Source: Dactylis glomerata
Taxonomy: Eukaryota > Streptophyta > Magnoliopsida > Poales > Poaceae
Length of the DNA: 64,000 nucleotides
Direction: 5' to 3'
Assembly (NCBI GenBank): GCA_007115705.1
Contig: QXEO01000553.1
Location: 18,922,704 to 18,986,703 of the forward strand
The position numbers were made by a program, and so were the translations under genes. Numbering within the stretch: the stretch's first letter is position 1; each line of letters begins with the position of its first letter. Shown here in pieces: positions 23,186 through 35,870 of the stretch. The notes under the pieces are model-generated. The model was not told the DNA's origin. It did not search any database and worked only from the letters and a program-made list of their open reading frames with translations.

Positions 23186-23862
23186 TGGTGGAGTGGGATA
23201 TTGTTATGCCTTGTGAACTGTTAGCTGTGTTGACCACCAGGTCCTTGCACTGGTGTGTTTTTATGAACTTGTTAGTTGCATCTTTTGGTAAACTTGTTAT
23301 CTCGTAGCGATCAGGCCTGCTACTAGTACTTGCTCACTAGTACTTGTTTGACCTTAATTACTAGTACTTGCTTATGCACCATATATAGTTTATGCGTATT
23401 GTAGTCTATGTCTCATGGTTGTTACTAGTAATTGTTTATGCTAAAAATTTGAGTTGTTGGTTCTTAGGCAACATGAAATCATGCAACATAAAATCATACG
23501 ACTCATGGCTGTGAAACTTGAAATAGAAAACAACCCTTATTTCCGCCAATAAAACCTGTATCTAAATTAATCTTTATCACTATTGTGTCAACTATTCATA
23601 CCACGCGGTTACATGTCTGACTCTACTGTGTAATTGATAATATAATATATAAAAAAACTTATCCGTTAATTGGGCTTGGTAGAAATAAACAATTGGGCCT
23701 ATTATTAGGCCTGCATATAACAATACATAAATAGTTGGCTACGCCCTAATTGTAGATCAAACTGCATACCTCCCCCACCGTCCCCACCCTCTCTTCCGAT
23801 CCGCCGCCGCCGCATCGTCTTAACTACACCGCCGCCGTGTTTACCAAGTTGTGTACGCTGCC
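23186..23862. other. Intergenic between two small zinc-finger genes
   Basis: AT-rich. It should hold the 3' end of the XS-finger gene and the promoter of the GRF-finger gene; no other feature recognised. Confidence 0.45.
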
Positions 23863-24832
23863 ATGCCTAGCTGCTGGGATGACGACGCATCTTCGAACGC
23901 ATTATACCAGCTGCAGGAGCCGGTATGTGTCCTGGCCCATTACTATTTTATAAACCGTGTATATTGTGATGAACTCGTGCATAATTAAAACGTTACGTTC
24001 CTTTAGCCGATCCCCTTCAGCAAAGTATGATGATATAGTACTTGGGCGTACGTGTTTTCCGCAATTGGATGCAGTATTCTGTAGATGATAATTTGAACAA
24101 GATTTTTTCTTGATTATTTCCAGCTAGGACATGGCGTATTTCGATGATGCATTTGCTCCTGATACGATGGATGATCCCGCTTTCTGCGGCATAGATAGGG
24201 ACTGCCCACTAGTCTGTCTCGTCCACGAGCTTCAGCTACGCAAGTGCGTTGCCTTTGGAGGGACAAACACAGGTCGTAAATTCTACATGTGTCAACATGT
24301 GGAAGTAAGTGATTTTTGCTTAGCTGATTAGTATGTACAAATGTGTCTTCGCCTGCTTGATTAATTTGCTCATAATTTTTTATGTCCTAATTTTTTTTGC
24401 AGAAAGTCCTAAACTATGGATTTCACTCCTGGATTGATCTAGAGTGGCCTGGAACACTGAAGAATGCACTTTCTAAGCTATGGACAATGTACGAGGACTG
24501 CACCGATGCACGAAGGCGTGAGAGGCGTGAACGCAAAGTTGGTCAAAGAACTCCGCGATGATAAGAACAAGGTAGAGAGTAAATACTCAAGTCTCATTGC
24601 TGATGTGAACAAGCATATGGATGAAACTGCTGGGAGGATCATTCAGCAAAACCATGCTAGGATTATGGGCAATAATGAGGAGGGCAATAGTGAGGTGGAC
24701 GTGTTGAAGAATGAAGTGGCAATGCTTAAGGAGGAAATGGAAAAGCATAAGTGCGTGATCCGTGATTTGCTCAACGCAGGTGCTGCTAACTCAGATAAGC
24801 TTAGGAAGATGAAGGCAATATGTGATGAGTGA
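23863..24832 (+). pseudogene. GRF zinc-finger protein with coiled-coil tail, one frameshift
   Basis: Exons 23863-23922, 24128-24304 and from 24403 join in phase 0. The protein starts MPSCWDDDASSNALYQLQEP. The finger region reads RKCVAFGGTNTGRKFYMCQH, followed by GFHSWIDLEWP and LKNALSKLWTMYED, the usual layout of grass GRF-type fingers, which bind nucleic acid. The frame of exon 3 stops at TGA 24559-24561. The neighbouring frame is open to 24832 and encodes a heptad-rich coiled coil (VKELRDDKNKVESKY, later LKNEVAMLKEEMEKHK), the usual C-terminus of this family. A single-base indel near 24530 would join them. Such genes are common in grass transposon-rich DNA; its role is unknown. Confidence 0.65.
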
Positions 24833-25015
24833 TAATCTATCATCGAAATTCCATTATTAGAAGTGTTTTCGTTATGTTTGCCATGAACATTTGTTCGCTT
24901 TAAATATGAACCCTTCTGTTAAGATTTACTATGGAGATGCTTGTTTTAAATCATGTTTCATCATTATCTGATCACTGTATTGTAAGATATTTTTTGTTTT
25001 TCTACCTTTGTTTCA

Positions 25016-25081
25016 CACTAGTAGAAAAAGGGGATTCCATTCACGAACATAAAATTCTGCTGGTTTTCTCTGCCGCGGCAG
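25016..25081 (+). mobile_element. CACTA-like terminus, left-facing end
   Basis: cactagtagaaaaagggg begins at 25016, the typical start of a grass CACTA element. About 50 bases inside is the palindrome ctgccgcggcag (25070-25081) within ttctgctggttttctctg. The same palindrome and wording occur inside an opposed end at 47023. The 3 bases before it (tca) do not match those after the right end (gtt). Confidence 0.6.
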
Positions 25082-25273
25082 GTTATAATATGACATAAAA
25101 TCATGAACATAAATTAGTGCAATATAGAGTGATAAATATGAAATAACTGTGTAAAGAGTCATGAACATCACATCAATCAACAACCGTATATAAAACAACC
25201 AATTAAATGATGTACTGAATTCACCAGTTCAACAATGATAATGATCCACATCTAAATAATTTGGCTTTCTCTT

Positions 25274-28200
25274 TCAAGCTAGAGAAAGTGACGCCATTTT
25301 GAGGACTTTGTTTTTCACACTCTCACATAGATTCGTTTTCGCCATCACAATTTCGGCAACCGTCCGTTTCCTGGTAGCATTTACTTTTTCCTACAACAAA
25401 ACATTATATTACTTGGTTTAGTTATGTGAGATTGTGGCATGCAAGCATGCATGTGAGTGTACTAGGGGAACATGTGGTTACCTGTGAAACTTCCTCTGTC
25501 AGTTTTTCTCCGTTCCAATGTTTCATACACTCCAACACAAATAAGCCACATGAGTTCCTTTTAAAAACAATTAATTAATTATCAGTAGTCTGCATCAGTA
25601 GTACTACCGTTAGGTTAAGTAATAACTCACCCATCCTTTTGTTGAGGTATTTCATAGGGTTTAATAGGCCATGCTGAAGGGTCTGGAAGGTTTAGGTCAG
25701 TTATCTCTTTGTTCGCTTGTGCGACGTCCATCGCAATTTGTTTTCTCTACAGGGATACAACAAGATTAATTCCTATTTTCTTATTAAAATAATCATAAAT
25801 GAGAACGGTAAGCTACGAGCGTACCACTTTTTCAACGAATTTATGGCTCGGTCCATTCTTCAGTGAGTTTAGCACTTGGAATTCCTTCTTGGGTATATGC
25901 ATGACGACGGTGATCTAGTGGCTATTTCCCAGGTTAACTGTGATATAGGCCTATAATACAAAACATAGTTAGTCACACCAACCAAACAGTTTGAAGTACA
26001 TATAGGGGCGTACACATATTGCGTACCATATCTTTTGCAAAATATTCGTCCATACATCTTGCAACGCATGCTGACATCTCTTGTTGGTCTTTTAGGTCTT
26101 TCAGGTTCAAGGGTTTCTTTTTCGATTGACGACGAGGTGGTGAATTCACTAGGGAATTTGCCCTGTATGCAGGGACTATGGTGCGATCGCCACCCATTTT
26201 CAAAGACAAGTCACCTCTATAAGCATCAATGACCTGCAGAAAGATAACATTATGTGAGTAAATATATTTCATGCATATAAAATAACAAAGTGTGACGCCG
26301 GTACGAGGACTTACTGCACCGTTCAGCCAGCCACGGTGAAGAATCGGGAAAAGAAGTTCTGGTGACACCGCTTGTCCTTCGTGATTATAGTAGACAGTTT
26401 TCTTCTTATCTTTTTCACTTTTGCCAGCATTTTCAACAAATAAACACGCCGCATCAATTATTTCCGGTGTCAACTCAACTGCCCCTTCATTGTTTGTGGG
26501 TTCTGTGAACAATTCTGGTAAAGAGTTTACAAAATATTGTTAGTGCATGCAATATTATATTGTTACTATATTGAATGGCATGTAATATAAATGAACTAGC
26601 AATACCTTTTTTAACTGCATCATTATGTCGTTTACGACGTTTGTCCATGACATAAGGAGAACACAGTTTTGAAGGAATTTTGCGCTTGCGCTTTCCAACT
26701 GCATTTTCTTTCTTCCCACTCTCAATAGCTTTTTTACATAAGGTATTGAGGCTATCAAATGAATTAGACTCGGCTGAACCTTCTTGTGTTAAATCCATAA
26801 CATGATCCTCTTCCTCTTGCTTATTTTTTTTGGAAACAATTAAGTCAGTTATTGGTATAGAGGATGACGACTGAGGATTACTATCTTCATCTTCTAGCTG
26901 TATAGGTGTGTTTTGACTTGCGCCGTGGTTTGCCGGTGTGGTGTGCTGAGCATCAGTACCATTCATGGACTTGATCTCGGCGTCCTCAACCTCCTTCTCG
27001 GAAAATGAATCTTTTAAAGAAACATTGTCCGTTGACTCCACAGGGTCAACGTCCTGGAAATCCTTTTCCTCCTTACGATAAGGGTTTTTAAGAGTCGAGT
27101 TTCCTTCCTTATAGTCGTGCTCATCTTCATTGTTATTATCAGACATACTTTCTTTAGTAGGTTTGTACACAACTCCTTTCGCGTTTAGCATTCTTATAAC
27201 TTTCTGCAGTACAGACAAATTACAAAGATAATGTTATGTACATAAATAAAACTAAGAGCATATTGTAGTAGATATAAAATATATGTACAATCACCTCAGC
27301 ACATTTGTCTGAAACATGCTCCATATCTTCACGAATGGTGCTACGTATGTGTTCTGTCACTTGCGCCATGATTGGTCCAATCAGGGCTTCAGCAGCTGCG
27401 GCATTCATTGAAGAAGTCGTATTCTTCTTAGAAGGTTCACATAATTCTTTTTTAGAGCCCTTTCGTTTATTAGATGGACCATTATTATCCGGTGTTTTGA
27501 TCTTCTCATTTCTATGCTCAGGAGTTATGTCATCGTCGATCTAGTTCAAATAAATATGTAACAATTTAGATTAACACTAAATTAACATGGTAAATTAATA
27601 TGGCAAACTAGATTAGCTTGTATGTACCAGTCCATGACCCCGTCCTTCGGCGTAGTCTGCTAAATCTCTCTTCATAGCCGCCTCCTCCGTCCAGTTCCGC
27701 ACAAGTGGCTTCATGGACATATGTTTTGCACCTTCTTGGCAAACTTTTTCATAGTACAAATACTGCAATATTTTTTATAAACATAAATACACTTGCATGT
27801 AGGGCTGTATTATACAAGATTAATTATAAGAAGTTAGAATTATACCTGTAGTAACGCAACGTTGCCGGTAGGCCATTGCCTCTTCTCTAACCCGATTCCT
27901 ATTTGCTTCAGGCTATCCAAGAGGAAACGAAGTGTGAACTCATTGAAATTCAGTTTCTTTATGCGCTGAACATATTGTACTAGTGCATAGTATGGTTTAG
28001 GAATAGTCGTATGGGACTGTGGCGCCAGCACGGTCCCAAGGAGAATAAGAACAGTTTTACGAAGGAAGTCGTTGTCTGCAACTTTACTCTTGATGACATC
28101 AGCAATCAACTCATCAATAACTATATTGTCTGTAGCCTTGCTTAAAAACGTCTCTGGCACATTAAGCTCGGCGTCTTCCCCTTCCAGATACAATATGGCT

Positions 28201-28481
28201 GAAATATCCAAACCACTATCCCTTAAACCAAAAATGCATTCCACGTCCACTCCGCGTGCGGTGATTCCATCATGCCCTTCTTGGACATAGAATTTGTTGG
28301 TCTTGGTATCGAACTTCTCAATCATAAACCTGATCAATGTTGTCCTCATTAAAATAGATGGTATCTCCAGCGCGCACTGCAATTCAACTTCATCAAGTTT
28401 AGCCCATTGTGCTGGCGACATGCGATTTTTAAAATCAACCCACTTCATCACATTACAACATGGACCTCGCTTACTATCCAT
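25274..28481 (-). pseudogene. ULP1-like (C48) cysteine protease gene, ten exons, one in-frame TAG
   Basis: Exons in transcript order: 28481-27846, 27762-27628, 27540-27295, 27203-26606, 26514-26315, 26233-26027, 25950-25825, 25746-25631, 25557-25482, 25390-25274. All phases join, giving 818 codons. Residues 1-260 resemble the N-terminal mobile-type domain found with such proteases in grass transposons. The middle is acidic, with basic nuclear-signal-like stretches (GKRKRK, DKRRKR). The C-terminus is a SUMO-protease fold: catalytic His in NLGNSH (685), VLNSL (700-704), and the catalytic Cys in GNSCGLFVLE (758). Codon 686, where the family has Trp (NSHW), is TAG at 25915-25917, cutting off the Cys. 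The usual Asp of VLDSL is Asn. Both suggest no protease activity. ULP1-like genes are carried by Kaonashi-type MULEs and other plant transposons; I infer a transposon gene. Confidence 0.8.
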
Positions 28482-30092
28482 TCTCTGTTAAAAAACATTA
28501 AGACTTGATCAGTATAGTAAAGTGTATAAAATCGTGTCTACATGTAAAGAAGAGAAAAAGATACTTTTCTATTTATGAATATGACTAATCATACACTGCA
28601 GGGCTCTTAGTTTGACCCTTAGGCCAATTGAAATAAGTAATAGAAGATCACAACGAAGCCCTAGTTAAGCGCCTCGACGTGCACTGCTAAGCGCTAATTT
28701 TTTTGCTATAGATATAGGCTAAGCGCCCATCTGCCCAACGCACGATGCGCGCAACACTACAGAGGCGAGAAATTGGCTAAGCATGCTGGCTAGCACCCGA
28801 ACGCCGCTGCGTGCGCAGATCAGATCGTCCGGGGAAAGGACAAATCCAAGGATCAGTCCGACGGGATTTAGACGAACGGCTGGGAATTTGTTTGCGATGG
28901 TAGGCATGGACTAGGAAGTAATGAAATCGGTAGGCGACGAACCTCGATCAGTAGAGCTGCAGCATGCAGCTCGCCGTTTGATTTCGTGAACCAGCTCGCC
29001 TATTTCAGATCTTAATCTCGCCGGAGATCTGTATAGGCGCCGACGAGCTGCAAAAAAATGGTAGGCGGCTTTACCGCGCTGATCTGCTGCTTGATTATCG
29101 CTACATGCTATTTGGTAGTTGCCTTTATCTGCGGACGTGGTGATGTCGACGCGTGGGCTGCCGTGCCACACAACCATTTGGATGGGCCGGGCCATTAAAA
29201 GGCCTGGTGATTTTTTTAAAAATATTTTAACTATATGTTTGTCAATATTTTTGTCACATAAAGATTATGTAGAAATTATATAAAAATGTAGAAATGCCGC
29301 AAAGTGTAGTATTATACTGTATATAATTTTTTGATACATTTAAGATATATGAAAACAAATTGTTGGTAGCAACGGCTCTCTTAGTTAGGCCTGAAATGTT
29401 CCTTTATATTAACTTATGTATGTGATATGGCACTACAAAATATTATGCGCCTTAGCTGGCGCTATCCTTGTTTAACAAATATTTGTGGGCCGAAAAGCTT
29501 GAGTTCTGGTGAATATATAAGCCCCACGGAATACATATCCAAAAGTACAAACAATATAACATAACCATATTATATCTTTAGAAAATCCAGTTACATAGCA
29601 CTTGTCCATTTTTAATTAATCCTAATACATTACTGATACATCACAAGACTTCCATGGACCTCTCAAACTAGACGTCGACCAGGTGCTGAGCCGCAGGTGG
29701 TGGACATCCGAATAAAAAGAAACCTGAAAAAATAAAGAACTACACACACATTAGGCAGAAACAAATTGAAATCATATTCTGAAAAAATAAATATGAATCA
29801 TCGACATTGAAGAAAAAAGATTTCATGCCTCATACTTGTTATATGTTGGACACACACAAGCAACCTTGATATCTATTGTAAACCAAGTATGATGCACAAT
29901 ATTTATCTTTGTGCATTTTACAAGGTTTACAATAATATCAAGGTTTCACAAAGTGCCACAACATTTTTAATCATTGGCATTCCAAAGTAGACAAAACGTT
30001 GGCAATTCAATGAACACACGAATGATAACAATTACTCCAACTATAGTATAATTTAGTACTAAACAATATGCAAACCTTTGACAACATACCAA
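28482..30092. other. Intergenic; contains a truncated gene tail
   Basis: No complete gene. At about 29665-29708 the minus strand repeats, with changes, the last 45 bases of the gene at 30933-31349 (cgcggctcag then cgacgtctagttt), so this is a duplicated fragment. The rest is AT-rich. Confidence 0.55.
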
Positions 30093-30627
30093 TTAGGGAG
30101 AGAGGTCTGACACAACGACGGCATCAAGTGCACCACCGTCTCCTTCTTCGAGCTCCTCAGAACTCACGTAGCCACCGGGCTCCGGGAAATGGAAGGTGAT
30201 GGCATCGTATCCTTCATCCAGCCAAAGAACCAACTTTTGGAGGGGTGCAAGTCCATACCGCTGGGCAAACGCTATCCAAGCAGGACCACTAAAGTAGGTC
30301 CGGTTTACCTCATTTATCACAAGAATCCTGAACTGGCGTTGTGGAACAGTCCCCTGCACTAGGTTGACCTCAAAAGATCCTAGTTGTGCAATATTTCTGT
30401 TCGCATGCTCGCATATGTCGCGCCTTGAGCGGCAAGGGAAAGGCTATAACAAATTGTAAATAAACAAAGATTAGCTATATGTTTGAGCAGCAAGCAAATA
30501 TATATGGCAATGAACATGTGTACAAAAAAAACAAACTTACCACTATAGTCTCGAGGTCCTAGGGGAGAGTAATGACAATCCTCTTCTGTCGACATCCACT
30601 ATGGCCACAGTCATCGCAAACGTCCAT
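30093..30627 (-). pseudogene. Small B3-like gene, two exons, one in-frame TAG
   Basis: Exon 1 30627-30541 and exon 2 30443-30093 join in phase 0 (donor gtaagt, acceptor ttatag), 146 codons including the stop. It starts MDVCDDCGHSGCRQKR, a Cys/His-rich beginning. TAG occurs at 30559-30561 (codon 23). Exon 2 contains FEVNLVQGTVPQRQFRILVI, then GPAWIAFAQRYGL and KLVLWLDEGYDAITFHF, which resembles the second half of a B3 DNA-binding fold of the REM type. The C-terminus is acidic. The family call is from residue pattern only and is tentative. It shares strand and spacing style with the ULP1-like gene and the next gene. Confidence 0.55.
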
Positions 30628-30932
30628 CTAACATAAGTCAAGATAATTTCAATTAAATTAGTTACAATTAAACTTATACCATTAGAGCCTCATACTTAGT
30701 TGTAAGAGTCAATGGACCATCCGGGCCACATAGTCCCACAATTTTTTTTATCATCAGCCGTAACAACAATATTCAAGGCCAGACAAATAATTTGTAAGTT
30801 GCAATGAAATAACCACTAAACAAAAATTATCCAGTTAACACACCAATAATATCACATAATACATCTCAAATAACTCTAGTTAATGCAACAATAATATCAC
30901 ATAGTATCACTTAACTATTACATTTCGCTTAA

Positions 30933-31349
30933 TCAAACTAGACGTCGATTCCCGGTTCCTGAGCCGCGGGCGGTGGTCACCCAAACATCAGGAACCATCA
31001 CATGAGCACAATTCGGGTGTGGTCCCTGAATATAGCGCCAGGTATTGGAGAACCTCAGGGGCATGTCCAACGCTACCATGTAGCGACGGACATGCTCGTC
31101 TTCCTCCCTAATCCGGCGGTGTACGTCCACCTCAGGGACTGGCTCCCTCCGCACTGATCCTAGCCCATACGGCCGCCACCAAAGAATATCTGGGTCAACG
31201 ACGGGACCCGGAATCCTCGCTAAGTTGCGCGCCCCAGAAGGCAGCAACTCCCAGTGCCAGCCCGGCGGAGCCCACTCCCGGACTGGAGGCAGATCAAACG
31301 GGTCGGCGCCGCCGAGCCGGCGAGGATGCCGGATGGGCATCGTCGCCAA
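30933..31349 (-). CDS. Hypothetical protein, 138 residues, single exon
   Basis: Open from ATG at 31349 to TGA, without introns. The protein is rich in Pro, Trp and Arg: MATMPIRHPRRLGGADPFDL near the start, then WAPPGWHWELLPSG, a charged helix (VDVHRRIREEDEHVRRYMVA) and VPDVWVTTARGSGTGNRRLV at the end. I recognise no named domain. The partial second copy of its 3' end at 29.7 kb suggests a repeated, transposon-associated family. Upstream (on its promoter side) is a short tandem repeat. It is one of the few genes in this cluster with no visible lesion. Confidence 0.55.
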   Translation of the reverse strand: MATMPIRHPRRLGGADPFDLPPVREWAPPGWHWELLPSGARNLARIPGPVVDPDILWWRPYGLGSVRREPVPEVDVHRRIREEDEHVRRYMVALDMPLRFSNTWRYIQGPHPNCAHVMVPDVWVTTARGSGTGNRRLV

Positions 31350-31382
31350 GAAGAAATGCTAAATTTTGCAAATACAACAGCT

Positions 31383-31481
31383 TAAATCAATTCTAAAATC
31401 ATCTAAATTAATTCTAAAATCATCTACATCAATCTAAATCAATTGTAAACTCATCTAAATCAATTGTAAACTCATCTAAAC
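31383..31481. repeat. Short AT-rich tandem repeat, about 22-bp unit
   Basis: The phrase aaatcaattstaaaayyatct recurs about four times (aaatcaattctaaaatcatct, then aaatcaattgtaaactcatct twice). It sits between the gene on its left and the satellite-carrying element. Confidence 0.7.
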
Positions 31482-31486
31482 ACACC

Positions 31487-34400
31487 ATCAGCTGGTCAGC
31501 TGGCCCGTTTACTGGTCGTGTTGGCTTTTTTTGGGTCTATAATCTCAAATTTAGTTATTATTTTTTGCATACATACAAGTTAGTTAAAATAAATAAATAA
31601 ATATATTGTAGTGATACAAATAGTTTTCTTATGATATAGAATTTTTTTATTCAATTTAAAAAATGTCAAAAAATTCGAGTTACTAGGAATAGACCTCTGA
31701 GGTAGGCCTGAAAGGTCCATTTTGTAGACATGTGATTTTTTCGACATTCTTGAAATGGTCCAAATTTTCTACCACTGCCTATTATACAAAAGTGGGTACT
31801 AAATGCAATGATTTCATGTATATTTTCATTTTTTTTATATGTGATATAGCACATATAATAAATATGTATTTTCTACACCAGCATCAACACACCCCAAGTA
31901 GTATGGTATAAGCTATGGATCAAAGTATCTAGGGTAGTATCAAAGTGGGGCTTCTCCCATTGCATGTGTCAACAAAAGGTTAACACCACCTCAAAACCCC
32001 GGAAAGGCAGCCTAGACATGAACTATTGCACTAGTGTGGGTACACCAGTATCCACACACCCCAAGTAGTATGGTACAAGCTATGAATCAAAGTACCTAGG
32101 GTAGTATCACAGTGGGGCTTCTCCCATTGCATGTGTCAACAAAAGGTCAACACCACCTCAAAACCCCGGAAAGGCAGCCTAGACATGAACTGCTGCACCA
32201 GTGTGGGTACACCAGCATCAACACACCCCAAGTAGTATGGTACAAGCTATGGATCAAAGTACCTAGGGTAGTATCACAGTGGGGCTTCTCCCATTGCATG
32301 TGTCAACAAAAGGTCAACACCATCTCAAAACCCCGAAAAGGCAGCCTAGACATGAACTGCTGCACCAATGTAGGTACACCAGCATCAACACACCCCAATT
32401 AGTATGGTACTAGCTATGGATCAAAGTACCTAGGTTACTATCACAGTGGGGCTTCTCCCATTGCATGTGTCAACAAAACGTCAACACCACCTCAAAACCC
32501 CGGAAAGGCAGCCTAGACATGAACTGCTGCACCAGTATGGGTACACCAGCATCAAAATACCCCAAGTAGTATGGTAATAGCTATGGATCAAAGTACCTAG
32601 GGTAGTATCACAGTGGGGCTTCTCCCATTGCATGTGTCAACAAAAGGTCAACACCACCTCAAAACCCCGGAAAGGCAGCCTAGACATGAACTGCTGCACC
32701 AGTATGGGTACACCAACATCAAAACACCCCAGGTAGTATGGTACAAGCAATGGATCAAAGTACCTAGGGTAGTATCACAGTGGGGCTTCTCCCATTGCAT
32801 GTGTCAACAAAAGGTCAACACCACCTCAAAACCTCGGAAAGGCAGCCTAGACATAAACTGCTGCACCAGTGTGGGTACACCAGCATCAAAACACCCCAGG
32901 TAGTATGGTACAAGCTATGGATCAAAGTACCTAGGGTAGTATCACAGTGGGGCTTCTCCCATTGCATGTGTCAACAAAAGGTCAACACCACCTCAAAACC
33001 TCGGAAAGGCAGCCTAGACATGAACTGCTGCACCAGTGTGGGTACACCAGCATCAAAACACCCCAGGTAGTATGGTACAAGCTATGGATCAAAGTACCTA
33101 GGGTAGTATCACAGTGGGGCTTCTCCCATTGCATGTGTCAACAAAAGGTCAACACCAGCTCAAAACCCCGGAAAGGCAGCCTAGACATGAACTGCTCAAT
33201 CAGTGTGGGTACACCAGCATCAAAATAACCCAGGTAGTATGGTACAAGCTATGGATCAAAGTACCTAGGGTAGTATCACAGTGGGGCTTCACCCATTGCA
33301 TGTGTCAACAAAAGGTCAACATTAACTCAAAACTCCGAAAAGGCAGCCTAGACATGAACTGCTGCACCAGTGTGGGTACACCAGCATCAACATACCCCAA
33401 GTAGTATGGTACTAGCTATGGATCAAAGTACCTAGGGTAGTATCACAGTGGGGCTTCTCCCATTGCATGTGTCAACAAAAGGTCAACACTACCTCAAAAC
33501 CCCAGAAAGGCAGCCTAGACATGAACTGTTGCACCACTGTGGGTACACCAGCATCAAAACACCCCAGGTAGTATGGTACAAGCTATGGATCAAAGTACCT
33601 AGGGTAGTATCACAGTGGGACTTCTCCCATTGCATGTGTCAACAAAAGGTCAACACCACCTCAAAACCCCGGAAAGGCAGCCTAGACATGAACTGTTGCA
33701 CTAGTGTGGGTACACCAGTATCCACACACCCCAATTAGTATGGTACAAGCTATGGATCAAAGTATCTAGGGTAGTATCAATGTGGGGCTTCGTCCATTGC
33801 ATGTGTCAACAAAAGGTCAACACCATCTCAAAACCCCGGAAAGGCAGCCTAGATATTAACTGCTGCACCAGTGTGGGTACACCAGCATCAACACACCCCA
33901 AGTAGTATGGTACAAGCTATGGATCAAAGTACCTAGGCTAGTATCACAGTGGGGCTTCTCCCATTGCATGTGTTAACAAAAGGTCAACACCACCTCAAAT
34001 CCCCGTAAAGGCAGCCTAGACATGAACTGCTGCACCAGTGTGGGTACACCAGCATCAAAACACCCCAAGTAGTATGGTACAAGCTATGGATCAAAGTACC
34101 TAGGGTAGTATCACAGTGGGGCTTCTCCCATTGCATGTGTCAACAAAAGGTCAACATCACCTCAAAACCCCGGAAAGGCAGCCTAGACATGAACTGCTGC
34201 ACCAGTATGGGTACACCAGCATCAACACACCCCAAGTAGTGTGGTACTAGCTATGGATCAAAGTACCTAGGGTAGTATCATAGTGGGGATTCTCCCATTG
34301 CATGTGTCAACACCACCTTAAAACCCCGGAAAGGCAGCCTAGACATGAACTGTTGCACTAGTCTGGGTACACCAGTATCCACACACCCCAAGTAGTATGG

Positions 34401-35870
34401 TACAAGCTATGGATCAAAGTACCTAGGGTAGTATCACAGTGGGGCTTCTTCCATTGCATGTGTCAACAAAAAGGTCAACACCACCTCAAAATCCCAGAAA
34501 GGCAGCCTAGACATGAACTGCTGCACCAGTGTGGGTACACCAGCATCAACACACCCCAAGTAGTATGGTACAAGCTATGGATCAAAGTACCTAGGGTAGT
34601 ATCACAGTGGGGCTTCTCCCATTGCATGTGTCAACAAAAGGTCAACACCACCTCAAAACCCCGGAAAGGCAGCATAGACATAAACTGCTGCACCATTGTG
34701 GATAACCAGCATCAAAACACCCCAGGTAGTATGGTACAAGCTATGGATCAAAGTACCTAGGGTAGTATCACAGTGGGGCTTCTCCCATTGCATGTGTCAA
34801 TAAAAGGTCAACACCACCTCAAAACCCCGGAAAGGCAGCGTAGACAAGAACAGCTGCACCAGTGTGGGTACACCAGCATCAAAACACCCCAGGTAGTATG
34901 GTACAAGCTATGGATCAAAGTACCTAGGGTAGTATCACAGTGGGGCTTCTCCCATTGCATGTGTCAACAGAAGGTCAACATCACCTCAAAACCCCGGAAA
35001 GGCAGCCTAGACATGAACTGTTGCACCAGTGTGGGTACACCAGTATCCACACACCCCAAGTAGTATGGTACAAGCTATGGATCAAAGTACCTAGGGTAGT
35101 ATCATAGTGGGGCTTCTCCCATTGCATGTGTCAACAAAAGGTCAGCACCACCTCAAAACCCGGGAAAGGCAGCCTAGACATGAACTGCTGCATCAGTGTG
35201 GGTACACCAGCATCAACACATCCCAAATAGTATGGTATAAGCTATGGATCAAAGTACCTAGGGTAGTATCACAGTGGGGCTTCTCCCATTGCATATGTCA
35301 ACAAAAAGTCAACATCACCTCAAAACTCCGGAAAGGCAGCCTAGACATGAACTGCTGCACCAGTGTGGGTACACTAGTATCCACACACCCCCCAGGAGTG
35401 TGTGTGTCCATGTGTTTCCAAGTGCATAGGGTAAAAACACTTGGGTTGTGCACTCATTGCATGTGTAAAACCATGGACAACATGCCTTTTAAGACAGATA
35501 AGGCATAAATATTATTTATATTATACCACACAAAATAATAACAAAAAAACCTTGAAATTCATGTATTTATTATACATTTTGGTAGTTCATAACGTGGTAA
35601 TTTTTTAGACCATTTGAAGAATATCGAAAAAATCACATATCTGAAAAAAGACCATTTAGGCCTTAGAGAGCCTTTCCTAGCAACTCGATTTTTTCATCAT
35701 TTTTAAAAAAATTAAAAAAAATTATAAAATTCTACAAATATTTATTGTATGAGAAAATACTCTAATAATATTTTTTGATAAGTATTTAGATGTGGAAAAT
35801 ATATAACCAAAATATCCAAAATTAATAAAAAAGAAAAAGGACTCCCGCCTAGGAAATGGGCCGGCGGAGC
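31487..35870. mobile_element. Satellite-bearing inverted-repeat element, copy A
   Basis: The tandem array is enclosed by a left arm (31487-31875) and a right arm (35391-35870) that are imperfect inverted repeats. Left reads gacatgtgattttttcgaca and ttcttgaaatggtcc; the right arm carries their complements (agaccatttgaagaatat, cgaaaaaatcacatatct). The outer tips also pair: ggcccgtttactgg at the left against the complement of ctaggaaatgggccggcg at the right. Long AT-rich inverted ends suggest a MULE or foldback type element, but I see no transposase and no target duplication. The right tip abuts another copy of the left arm. Confidence 0.6.
31876..35390. repeat. 167-bp tandem array 1, about 21 units, diverged
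   Basis: Unit: gtatggtacaagctatggat, caaagtacctagggtagta, tcacagtggggcttctccca, ttgcatgtgtcaacaaaagg and so on. The spacing of the cagtggggcttc phrase is 167 bases (for example at 32610, 32777, 32944, 33111). Neighbouring units differ by several substitutions and no repeating pattern of unit types is evident. Overlapping 96-codon frames in every unit are a by-product of the repeat. Confidence 0.97.
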
